A DNA stretch of 38,616 nt, taken from positions 1 through 38,616 of the forward strand of contig JAFSVD010000036.1 of NCBI GenBank assembly GCA_017450275.1, written 5' to 3'. The notes under the pieces were generated by a model that saw only the letters and a list, made by a program, of their open reading frames with translations, was not told where the DNA came from and did not search any database. The first letter of the stretch is position 1. Every line of letters begins with the position of its first letter. The DNA is from Desulfovibrio sp. (lineage in GTDB: Bacteria; Desulfobacterota; Desulfovibrionia; Desulfovibrionales; Desulfovibrionaceae). Positions 17,162 to 24,788 of the stretch are shown in pieces. A program made the position numbers and the translations under genes.

Positions 17162-18160
17162 ATGAATATTCTTGTCACAGGCGGTGCCGGCTATATCGGA
17201 AGCCACACCTGCAAATATATAGCCCAGCGTGGCCATCGCGTTGTCACCTACGACAATTTAGAAACCGGTCATCGCGAAATGGTGCGTTTTGGTTCTTTTG
17301 AATACGGCGATATTCGGGACTATGCCAGATTGCGGCAGGTTATTGCCACCCACAAACCCGATGCCGTGATCCATTTTGCGAGCCGTATTTCTGTCGGCGA
17401 ATCCGTGACAGATCCAGGCCTCTACTACGACACCAATGTGGCTGGCTCTCTCACGATTATGCGCGTGCTCCGCGATGAAGGGGTGAGGCCGCTTGTGGTC
17501 TCAGGATCAGCCGCGGTCTATGGCGCATCGACAGAAGGCGTGACCAGCGAAGAGGCACCGCTTGCCCCCATCAATCCCTATGGCCGCACCAAACTCATTT
17601 TGGAGTGGATGCTGGCGGATTTTGCCAAGGCCTATGGGCTCCCCTGGATGGCGCTTCGGTATTTTAACGCAGCAGGGGCAGACAGTGAGGGCGAAATCGG
17701 GGAATGGCATGAGCCAGAAACCCATCTCATCCCCAATATCCTCCGAGCCCTTTTCACAAAAAAACCGTTTTTTCTTTTTGGGACAGACTACCCAACTCCT
17801 GATGGCACCTGTATCCGCGACTATATCCATGTGCAGGATTTAGCCGCTGCCCACGTCCTGGCTGTTCAACATCTGCTCCATGGCGCTGCCAATCAAAGCA
17901 TCAATCTCGGAACCGGACAGGGTACATCGATTCGGGAAATCGTAACCGCTGTGCAAGCGGTTACGGGGAAACAGGTTCCCTATGAGGTCAAAGCCCGCCG
18001 CGAAGGCGATCCTGCCAGACTTGTGGCGTATGCTGCGCGTGCCAAAGAATGCCTTGGCTGGGAGCCAAAAGCATCCTCGATTAGCAACATTATCGAAACA
18101 GCCTGGCTGTGGGAACAAAAACGGCTTCGGAGGGATGCATGCTCTTTGCCGCTCTCCTAG
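17162..18160 (+). CDS. galE: UDP-glucose 4-epimerase
   Basis: Interconverts UDP-glucose and UDP-galactose, feeding surface polysaccharide. The 332-residue extended-SDR protein starts NILVTGGAGYIGSH (NAD-binding GxxGxxG). It has the catalytic pair Y140 and K144 (NPYGRTK), the substrate loop RYFNAAGAD, and NLGTGQGTSIREI near the end, all typical of GalE. UDP-GlcNAc epimerase activity cannot be excluded from sequence. ATG 17162 fits the family start; the ribosome site is weak (14 bases after the previous gene, in TTGCC). The end overlaps ispD by 22 bases. Confidence 0.9.
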   Translation: MNILVTGGAGYIGSHTCKYIAQRGHRVVTYDNLETGHREMVRFGSFEYGDIRDYARLRQVIATHKPDAVIHFASRISVGESVTDPGLYYDTNVAGSLTIMRVLRDEGVRPLVVSGSAAVYGASTEGVTSEEAPLAPINPYGRTKLILEWMLADFAKAYGLPWMALRYFNAAGADSEGEIGEWHEPETHLIPNILRALFTKKPFFLFGTDYPTPDGTCIRDYIHVQDLAAAHVLAVQHLLHGAANQSINLGTGQGTSIREIVTAVQAVTGKQVPYEVKARREGDPARLVAYAARAKECLGWEPKASSISNIIETAWLWEQKRLRRDACSLPLS

Positions 18161-18852
18161 CTGCTGGCACAGGCTCACGCCTTGGCACAGCAATCCCCAA
18201 GCAGTTTTTGCCTATCCACGGCACCCCCATGCTTCTTGTAACTCTTCAACCCTTTCTGGCCATACCAACGATTGATGTGATTCTCATCGTCCTTGCCAAA
18301 GAGTGGATCGACTATGCACAGGGTCTCATAGCGCCTTTGCATGATCCCCGCATACGCCTTGTTTGCGGGGGATCTCACCGCCAGGAATCGCTTTTTTGCG
18401 CTGTCCAATTTTGCATGGAGCACTATTGCCCTGATCCCAATGCCTGCATGCTCTCCCATGATGGGGCACGACCCTTTGTCACCCATAAAATCATTGCCGA
18501 CCATATAGAGGCTCTCACCCGCTTTGATGCCACCAATACGGTTGTTTGTGCCAAAGACACCATTGTCGAATCCCTCAATCACACAACGATCAGCAGGGTG
18601 CCAAACAGGGAGCATCTGTACCATTCCCAAACCCCCCAGGGATTTCGACTCCATCAATTCTACCACATCTATCAAGGTTTAGATCCCACCTATCTCGCCC
18701 AAACAACCGACGCCAGCCGCATTCTCTTTGACCATGGGGCGAGCGTTGGTTTGGTGTATGGTTCAGAGACCAATATCAAGATCACAAACGCTGTTGATCT
18801 TTCTCTTGCCAATCTTCTTGCCGAAACACACCCAAGGAATTGCCATGCCTGA
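18139..18852 (+). CDS. ispD: 2-C-methyl-D-erythritol 4-phosphate cytidylyltransferase
   Basis: Third step of the MEP isoprenoid pathway, making CDP-methylerythritol. The 237-residue protein has the nucleotide loop [13 protein letters not shown] and PKQFL, then SHDGARPFV and a QTPQGFR end motif, which together define IspD against the related TarI and KdsB families (TarI also shares parts of this). GGAGGG sits just before ATG 18139. It overlaps galE at its start and glnS at its end (8 bases), an unusually tight galE-ispD-glnS chain joining three unrelated pathways. No IspF domain is fused and no ispF gene follows. Confidence 0.9.
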   Translation: MLFAALLAAGTGSRLGTAIPKQFLPIHGTPMLLVTLQPFLAIPTIDVILIVLAKEWIDYAQGLIAPLHDPRIRLVCGGSHRQESLFCAVQFCMEHYCPDPNACMLSHDGARPFVTHKIIADHIEALTRFDATNTVVCAKDTIVESLNHTTISRVPNREHLYHSQTPQGFRLHQFYHIYQGLDPTYLAQTTDASRILFDHGASVGLVYGSETNIKITNAVDLSLANLLAETHPRNCHA

Positions 18853-20515
18853 AGCCAACGACTTTATCCGTCAAATTATTGCCGATGACCGTCTTTCCCC
18901 TTCCTTTGAACCTCCGGTTCACACACGCTTTCCGCCGGAACCAAACGGTTATCTGCACCTTGGGCATGCAAAATCCATCTGTCTCAATTTTGGTGTTGCC
19001 AAGGAATTCGATGGTCTGTGCAATCTTCGTTTTGACGACACCAATCCTGTCAAAGAAGACATGGAGTATGTGAACGCGATCCGAGATGATGTCCGCTGGC
19101 TCGGTGGCAACTGGGAGGATCGCGAATTCTATGCCTCCAACTATTTTGAGAAGCTCTATGCCTATGCCGAAAAATTGATTGAGCTCGGATGCGCCTATGT
19201 GGATGATCTCTCTCAGGAAGAAATCCGGGCTATGCGGGGCACCTTGACTGAACCAGGAAAGGAGAGCCCCTATCGCACACGGTCTGTGGCTGAAAATCTG
19301 GATCTTTTTCGGCGTATGCGCGCTGGCGAATTTCCCGATGGCTCACGAGTGCTTCGGGCAAAAATCGATATGAGCTCCCCCAATATCGTCATGCGCGACC
19401 CCACCATCTACCGTATTCGCCATGCCCATCATCAACGTACAGCCAATGATTGGTGTATCTATCCGCTCTACGACTTTGCCCACTGCCTCTCTGACTCCAT
19501 TGAGCATATCACCCATTCCCTGTGTACGCTCGAATTCGTCAACAATCGGGAGCTCTACGACTGGATTTTAGACACCTTAGGCGTCTACCACCCCAAACAG
19601 ATCGAATTCGCCCGTCTCAACCTCACCCACACCATCCTTTCCAAACGCAAACTTATCCAGCTTGTGCAGGAAAAGCATGTGACAGGCTGGGATGATCCCA
19701 GAATGCCAACCTTATGCGGTTTGCGCCGCAAAGGGGTGCCGCCCGAGGCCATCCATGCCTTTTGCAAACGTATAGGGCTTGCCAGATCCGATTCGACCGT
19801 TGAATACGCTATGCTCGAATTTTGCATCAGAGAGTATTTGAACGAGCATGCCCCACGCCTTATGGCTGTGCTTGATCCCATCCACGTGATCATCGACAAC
19901 TACCCCGACGATCAGGTGGAGTATTTCACCATGCCGCTTTTCCCAGAAGATCCCTCTTTCGGCACCCGCGAAGTGCCCTTTGCCAAACATCTCGTTATTG
20001 AACGCGATGACTTCAGGGAAAATCCCCCCAAAAAATTCCACCGCCTCTCAAAAGGCGCAGAAGTTCGGCTTCGCTATGCCTATCTTATCACCTGCACCGA
20101 TGTTGTCACAGGAAGCGATGGCACAATCAAAGAGCTCCACTGCACCTATGATCCCGAGAGTCGGGGAGGGCAGGCAAAAGATGGCCGCAAGGTCAAGGGA
20201 ACATTGCATTGGCTTTCCGCCAACCATGCCAAAAAAGCCGTGGTTCGCCTCTACGATCAGCTCTTTACCAAAGCCAATCCCGAAGATGTGGAACCAGGCC
20301 AAACCTTTATCGACAATCTCAATCCTCATTCGCTCACGCTCTGCGATGCCTTGATTGAGCCGGAACTCCATACTCTCCCCGTTGGAAAGACCGTGCAATT
20401 TGAGCGTGTGGGCTATTTCTGCAAGGATCCTGATTCAACCGAGGATTGTGCCGTGTTTAACCGCACAGCAACCCTCAGGGATTCCTGGGCAAAGCAGGAG
20501 AAAAAAGGAGAATAA
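18845..20515 (+). CDS. glnS: Glutaminyl-tRNA synthetase
   Basis: Charges tRNA-Gln directly with glutamine. The 556-residue class I enzyme has the HIGH-type motif [15 protein letters not shown] (about 30-44), [31 protein letters not shown], the KMSKS-type motif LSKRKL, and a complete C-terminal anticodon-binding double barrel. [13 protein letters not shown] and RMRAGEF motifs place it in GlnRS rather than GluRS. The window therefore shows a direct Gln route as well as AsnS for Asn. The start overlaps ispD. The tRNA-Lys gene follows with its own promoter. Confidence 0.96.
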   Translation: MPEANDFIRQIIADDRLSPSFEPPVHTRFPPEPNGYLHLGHAKSICLNFGVAKEFDGLCNLRFDDTNPVKEDMEYVNAIRDDVRWLGGNWEDREFYASNYFEKLYAYAEKLIELGCAYVDDLSQEEIRAMRGTLTEPGKESPYRTRSVAENLDLFRRMRAGEFPDGSRVLRAKIDMSSPNIVMRDPTIYRIRHAHHQRTANDWCIYPLYDFAHCLSDSIEHITHSLCTLEFVNNRELYDWILDTLGVYHPKQIEFARLNLTHTILSKRKLIQLVQEKHVTGWDDPRMPTLCGLRRKGVPPEAIHAFCKRIGLARSDSTVEYAMLEFCIREYLNEHAPRLMAVLDPIHVIIDNYPDDQVEYFTMPLFPEDPSFGTREVPFAKHLVIERDDFRENPPKKFHRLSKGAEVRLRYAYLITCTDVVTGSDGTIKELHCTYDPESRGGQAKDGRKVKGTLHWLSANHAKKAVVRLYDQLFTKANPEDVEPGQTFIDNLNPHSLTLCDALIEPELHTLPVGKTVQFERVGYFCKDPDSTEDCAVFNRTATLRDSWAKQEKKGE

Positions 20516-20536
20516 GCAATCAGGGCTCTTTCCTGG

Positions 20537-20565
20537 TTGACAAGCGCAACCGTGTGGCGTATACC
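20537..20565 (+). promoter_or_regulatory. Sigma-70 promoter for tRNA-Lys
   Basis: TTGACA (20537-20542), 17 bases, TATACC (20560-20565); the tRNA 5' end lies 13 bases after the -10 box. The design is the same as for tRNA-Ser. Confidence 0.65.
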
Positions 20566-20578
20566 TCTTTCCACGGTT

Positions 20579-20654
20579 GGGATGTTAACTCAGTCGGTAG
20601 AGTAACTGCCTTTTAAGCAGTGAGTCGCAGGTTCGATCCCCGCACATCCCACCA
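20579..20654 (+). tRNA. tRNA-Lys (anticodon UUU)
   Basis: The 76-base sequence has acceptor stem GGGATGT with ACATCCC, discriminator A and encoded CCA. The anticodon arm is ACTGC-CTTTTAA-GCAGT (anticodon UUU) and the T arm is GCAGGTTCGATCCCCGC. A standard D arm (AACTCAGTCGGTAGAGT) is present. It follows glnS with its own promoter and a terminator. Confidence 0.97.
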
Positions 20655-20659
20655 CATAT

Positions 20660-20699
20660 TTAAGGGTTTGAGAGCGTTATTGCCTCAAACCCTTTTTTT
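20660..20699 (+). terminator. Terminator of tRNA-Lys
   Basis: AAGGGTTTGAG (20662-20672) and CTCAAACCCTT (20684-20694) form a perfect 11-bp stem with an 11-base loop, followed by seven T. Confidence 0.9.
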
Positions 20700-21189
20700 C
20701 TTCCTCACCCAAAAAATCGGCAACAAAGAAGAACGAGCATCCCATCTGCCCTGGGCGCCACACCCAACCTTCACAATGGGCGATTTGAGGCTGGCAGTCT
20801 TTCATTCAAAGCTTTGGCGAGAGAAAAAAATGGTATCGCTGCCGACATTGCAGGAAACAGCAATGTCCTTGGGTGCCTCTATTGCAGAATTTTTCTGGGC
20901 ATCGGCATTTGCCCACAAGCACAAAAGGCTCAGCACGTTGCTGAGCCTTTTGTGCTTTGAGAGATGGTTGATTCCAGAGGGGGCTGGTATACCTGATTCT
21001 AGCAGAGCAACCCCCTATGCAAAGGAACTATCGGCCATTCTGGCAGAATCTTCGCATCCTGTTGACATAGGGCTCGTGGCAAAAAATAAATGGTCTTGGA
21101 TCACCATCCCCACTGAGCCAAACGCTTGACAAATGCCATCCAAAATTTAGGTAAAAGCTCTCATCGCAATCCATGGCACAGGCAAGAGG
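20700..21189. other. Gene-poor stretch after tRNA-Lys
   Basis: No gene can be supported. One plus-strand frame is open through most of it but begins inside the tRNA and has no family. In a different frame, around 20790-20860, the sequence would encode GERKKWYRCRHCRKQ, which resembles the zinc-ribbon start of IS1595-type transposases, ended by TGA soon after. This may be a remnant but is too short to call. A striking hairpin (entered separately) sits at 20919-20955. Confidence 0.45.
20919..20955. other. Perfect 17-bp hairpin, no adjacent gene
   Basis: GCACAAAAGGCTCAGCA is followed by CGT and its exact inverted copy. There is no long T run on either side, but the stem itself contains CTTTTGTG, so it could work as a terminator in either direction. 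No gene ends nearby, so it may belong to a lost gene or a small RNA. Confidence 0.6.
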
Positions 21190-21226
21190 CAAAAAAAAGA
21201 GGGCAAGGCCTACACCGTACCCTCTT
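21190..21226 (-). terminator. Terminator of the flagellin transcript
   Basis: On the minus strand AGAGGG ... CCCTCT pair with inner GG/CC pairs (AAAGAGGGTACGG and CCTTGCCCTCTTT), followed by eight T. It lies just after the 88-residue gene. Confidence 0.75.
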
Positions 21227-21268
21227 TCGTCTACGACCCATTTAGGGGGGGGAGGAAAGTCGTATTTG

Positions 21269-21535
21269 TTACAAGTCTGCTAAGAGCGCCATCACTCTGC
21301 TTTCATCGAGTCCACTATGGAGAGCCATGGCCTCATTGGGTGTTTCTGCCAGTCCATTTTCAACCATTCCCATGGCTTCGATCACCTCCTCATCGCCCAT
21401 AAGGTTGGGTGTCCGAACTCTGACAACGTCGTTGACAGATCCCATGGTGGATTTTCTCATCGGCGACAGCATAGTGTCAAAAGATCCAGTCGGTTGATGC
21501 TGAAAAGCTGACGCGTTATGGACAACCGAAATCAT
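21269..21535 (-). CDS. Small protein encoded just after flagellin, unknown function
   Basis: An 88-residue product with a flexible start and a helical, acidic C-terminal half (DEEVIEAMGMVENGLAET and ALHSGLDESRVMALLADL), no signal peptide or membrane segment. A ribosome site (GGAG) is 7 bases before the ATG. It starts 36 bases after the flagellin stop and ends before the shared terminator, so it is on the flagellin transcript. The position is that of small accessory genes such as flaG or fliS, but the sequence is neither as far as I can see. A flagellin-associated regulator or assembly partner is a guess from context. Confidence 0.6.
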   Translation of the reverse strand: MISVVHNASAFQHQPTGSFDTMLSPMRKSTMGSVNDVVRVRTPNLMGDEEVIEAMGMVENGLAETPNEAMALHSGLDESRVMALLADL

Positions 21536-21570
21536 GTCATTTCTCCGATGGTTGATTGAGACTAATCAGT

Positions 21571-24267
21571 TTACCCGCCGATAAGTTGCATTGCCATCTG
21601 CGGCAGAGAGTTGGCTTGCGAGAGCATCGCAACAGCGGACTGGGTCAGAATCTGCTGACGGACAAATTCAGTCATTTCTGTGGAGACATCGACGTCCGAG
21701 ATACGGGATTCAGCAGCCTGGAGGTTCTCAGCCTGGATATTGATGTTGGAGATGGTGTTCTCAAGCCGATTCTGAAGGGAACCAAGGTTTGCACGGATCT
21801 TGTCCTTCACCACAATCGCATCATTAATCGCCGCCAACGACTTTTGCGCATCTTCCTGTGTCGCGATTGTGAAGCCCGCGTAGTCGCGACTCATCGCTTC
21901 CGCCGTCGTGTCTTCAAAAACATCAGAAAGTATTCCATCCGCAGCCAAGGTCAACGTGGTAATGTCGTCTCCCGATGAACTAACCGCCTTATACAACGTT
22001 CCATCTGGCTTAAAGGTGTACACATTACCGCTTTCATCCGTTATATTGTAATTCCCTGTCCCCACATCAACAGAAACTCCATAGGAATTTTCACCGAATG
22101 TCGTCTCCTCTATTAGCCCATCACTCACGGTACTAACATTCCCATTCTTATCAGTCACCGTTGTGATCTCATCGACAGTATATCCACCAGTTCTATCTAA
22201 CGTCAAAACACTACCGTTCCCATTAATAACACTAACGATGTCTCCTCCATTAAAGGTGTACGTCCCTCCTCCGTTCATCACCATCGACGCTACATTGTCT
22301 ATAATAGACCTTCCAGTTCCGCCCGCAACGTTTACATCCACCGAGCCATCGAGGTAAATAGTTGCTGTCCCACTCGTCATCTTATTCACATAAGAATGAA
22401 GTCCATTACCAACACTATCCCTTTTACTACTCACATCAAACACATTGCTCGATGTATCTACCACAGAAACAATGAGCCCATCACTATTCAATGTAAACGT
22501 ATTCCCATTATTTTTTGCTGTTAAAACATTACTCGTGTAATCTATTGTATACACGTTCGTTGATGCACCATCTAAAACGACCGTATTTATATCTCCCAAG
22601 GTAAAATTCGACGCAAGAACACTATTCGTGCTTACTGTATAAAATGCGCCTGCAGTAAAAGTCCCAGCGTTGTCATAATCGATTTTATCAATAGCGCCCG
22701 AACTGTTATAATGCAGCCTGAAGTAATTCCCGTTTCCATCGTCCCAGTCGGTCGTTCCCGCTGTTCCCAAATTGGCATTAATAGTCGCCTGGCTCCCCGC
22801 AACCGCATCAGGAATTCTTGTCAAGAATTGGGTAAACTCCACAGCGGCATCGATTGCTTCTTCCGCATCCCATATAGCACCTGAAGGCCCGGGAGTAGCG
22901 GTAGCTACCGCCTTTTCTGCCAAGTCATACGCTTCTTGAATACTTCCTTCATCCCCTGCGGTGATTGTGCCATTGGCAACAACGGTGCCGCCTGTCACTT
23001 CAGTGTACGTCGCAGCTGTTGCAGTCGATGCAGCAGAACCAGCTGTCTTATTCCGCAAAACCAACATCCCATCGGGACTCGCAGACGCCTCATATACCGC
23101 ACCAAAGGTCAGATCGGCATTCATATTCGTAATCAAGTTATCTAAATCAGTATCGCCTGCCACAAGGGTATAAGTTAATGCTGTCCCTCTAGTTACAGTT
23201 ATACTATCGTTAGTTGTGTATGTAAAAGTACTCGGATCAAAAACTATTGTTTCATAGGTCGTCCCTTCAGTATTGACAGCTTCTTGTGCTGCCGAAGCAA
23301 TTGGGAACACAGAGGAGGCAGGGGAGTAATTTTCAAACTCAAACAACTCAGCCTTCCGCACTGCCGCATGACCTAACGCATACTGCATCTTATTCATCTC
23401 GCGATAGGTCACCGAGTCAAAGTTCTCAATGCTTTCTTCAAAGAGATCACTCAGCGCAGCGACTTCATCATCATCCTTAAACTTATCGTACAATGTTTCT
23501 AATTCACTTGCATTCGAAAACTTCGTATACTTTGCAAGTTGTTCTTCAAAATTCTCAACCCAAGTACTTGAGGCTTCCTTAAGCGTTGCCAGCTCTTCAG
23601 CTGTATAGTCACCGCTTTCCTGCCATGCTTTCATCTGCTCTTTCAGACTGGTCTGGAAACTCCGCACGATCCTATCCTGCGCGTCTTCCCAGGTGGAACC
23701 ATCGCCAAGGCCAAAAGCCTGCGAGGTCGCTTCCCCAATCTGGATATAGTAGTAATCTTCCGCGGAATCGTTGCCTGTGCCAAAGTGGATCTTCATCTTG
23801 CCTTCGGCGTCGAACTTGGAACCATTGTGTTCGTCGGCAGACAGGGTCCCGTCAAGAAGCTTCATGCCATTGAAATCGGTCGCGTTCGCAATACGGGTGA
23901 TTTCTGACGCCATGGCCTGGTATTCGGATTCAATCATCAAACGCTGAGTTGAATCGTAGGTACCGGTTGCGGCTTGTTCCGCGAGCTCCTTCATACGAAT
24001 GAGCTTCTCGTCAATAATCTGCAACGCACCGTCAGCAACTTGAATCAAGGAAATGGCGTCGTTGGCGTTACGAGCACCTTGCTGCAGGGCGGCAATATCT
24101 GCACGCTGCAATTCGCGGATCGCGAGGCCAGCGGCGTCATCGGCGGCAGAGTTGATACGAAGGCCTGTCGAAAGACGTTGGGTCGAATTCGAAAGGTTCG
24201 CGTAGTGAGCGTTCAAATTCCGGGCAACATTTGCAGCCATTAAATTGTGATTGACAACGAGCGACAT
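21571..24267 (-). CDS. Flagellin with very long central domain
   Basis: Flagellin is the filament subunit. The 898-residue protein has the conserved D0/D1 start (MSLVVNHNLMAANVARNLN, LSTGLRINSAADDAAGLAIR, about 1-140) and end (NRLENTISNINIQAENLQAA, then SRISDVDVSTEMTEFVRQQI and MLSQANSLPQ, about 815-898). It is far longer than most flagellins (commonly about 270-500). The extra part is a central surface domain of about 650 residues, first helical (about 160-310), then threonine/glycine/asparagine-rich beta-type sequence with repeated units such as NTFTLNSDGLIVSVVDTS, TYTFNGGDIVSVINGNGS and NVYTFKPDGTLYKAVSSS. That part is clearly richer in A+T than the ends. The ribosome site GGGGAGAG precedes the ATG. 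No insertion sequence interrupts the frame. I found no clear sigma-28 or sigma-54 site upstream. Confidence 0.93.
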   Translation of the reverse strand: MSLVVNHNLMAANVARNLNAHYANLSNSTQRLSTGLRINSAADDAAGLAIRELQRADIAALQQGARNANDAISLIQVADGALQIIDEKLIRMKELAEQAATGTYDSTQRLMIESEYQAMASEITRIANATDFNGMKLLDGTLSADEHNGSKFDAEGKMKIHFGTGNDSAEDYYYIQIGEATSQAFGLGDGSTWEDAQDRIVRSFQTSLKEQMKAWQESGDYTAEELATLKEASSTWVENFEEQLAKYTKFSNASELETLYDKFKDDDEVAALSDLFEESIENFDSVTYREMNKMQYALGHAAVRKAELFEFENYSPASSVFPIASAAQEAVNTEGTTYETIVFDPSTFTYTTNDSITVTRGTALTYTLVAGDTDLDNLITNMNADLTFGAVYEASASPDGMLVLRNKTAGSAASTATAATYTEVTGGTVVANGTITAGDEGSIQEAYDLAEKAVATATPGPSGAIWDAEEAIDAAVEFTQFLTRIPDAVAGSQATINANLGTAGTTDWDDGNGNYFRLHYNSSGAIDKIDYDNAGTFTAGAFYTVSTNSVLASNFTLGDINTVVLDGASTNVYTIDYTSNVLTAKNNGNTFTLNSDGLIVSVVDTSSNVFDVSSKRDSVGNGLHSYVNKMTSGTATIYLDGSVDVNVAGGTGRSIIDNVASMVMNGGGTYTFNGGDIVSVINGNGSVLTLDRTGGYTVDEITTVTDKNGNVSTVSDGLIEETTFGENSYGVSVDVGTGNYNITDESGNVYTFKPDGTLYKAVSSSGDDITTLTLAADGILSDVFEDTTAEAMSRDYAGFTIATQEDAQKSLAAINDAIVVKDKIRANLGSLQNRLENTISNINIQAENLQAAESRISDVDVSTEMTEFVRQQILTQSAVAMLSQANSLPQMAMQLIGG

Positions 24268-24336
24268 ATCCTCTCCCCTTTATTCTATGAATCGTTAGAC
24301 TCGATTACCTTCTATTTGTACTATCCTACGTACTCT

Positions 24337-24642
24337 CTACGTTTTTTCTTGTTGTTTCCATGACACACTCTTTTGTTGCCAATTCTTATTCAAGAAGCGT
24401 ACCAATCTGCCTTGCAAAGTTTGCACGCCCAAAGCCAGCCGCGTTTTTTCGCCCATTCTCCCAAAGCTCCTTGCCAAACACCGCGCAGAAAACCAGCCAT
24501 CCCTTGAAGCCCAAGCAAGCCTCAAAGCCTTTGCTCCCCGCCTTTCGGCAAACTTCTTCGGAAAAAATTGCCCCTTGCCTTGAGAGAGCTTCTTGCTCAT
24601 AGCTCCAGCCTCTCCGTCAAAAAATTGCTCAAACCTCCCCAT
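24337..24642 (-). CDS. Small basic hypothetical protein upstream of flagellin
   Basis: A 101-residue frame starting MGRFEQFFDGEAGAMSK, very rich in Lys and Arg, with an excellent ribosome site (AAGGAAGGGGG) just before ATG 24642. It ends 70 bases before the flagellin start, in the same direction, and fills most of the gap between flagellin and the divergent copA. I recognise no family and see no signal or membrane segment. Tryptophan and arginine content is high for a flagellar factor. It could equally be a chance frame covering the flagellin and copA control region. Confidence 0.35.
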   Translation of the reverse strand: MGRFEQFFDGEAGAMSKKLSQGKGQFFPKKFAERRGAKALRLAWASRDGWFSARCLARSFGRMGEKTRLALGVQTLQGRLVRFLNKNWQQKSVSWKQQEKT

Positions 24643-24788
24643 GCCCCCTTCCTTGCGATTTGCCTCCATTCTGCCTAGACTCAATAAAAAACACATTCAT
24701 TTTCAATGGGAAATGCTCGCAGCTCATGCGCTGCGATCCTTCCCTCCAAACGGATGACGTACTGTTGGCAAATATATGAGGATTGCCT

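Noticed and set aside
20620..21129. 169-codon frame after tRNA-Lys
   Set aside because: It begins inside the tRNA gene, crosses the tRNA terminator and the 17-bp hairpin, and resembles nothing.
21571..24267. Insertion element inside flagellin
   Set aside because: The reading frame is continuous over 898 codons and no transposase or terminal repeats are seen; the A+T-rich part encodes plausible surface-domain protein.
24268..24400. Sigma-28 or sigma-54 promoter for flagellin
   Set aside because: I looked for TAAA...GCCGATAA and GG-N10-GC patterns upstream of the flagellin start and found no acceptable match.
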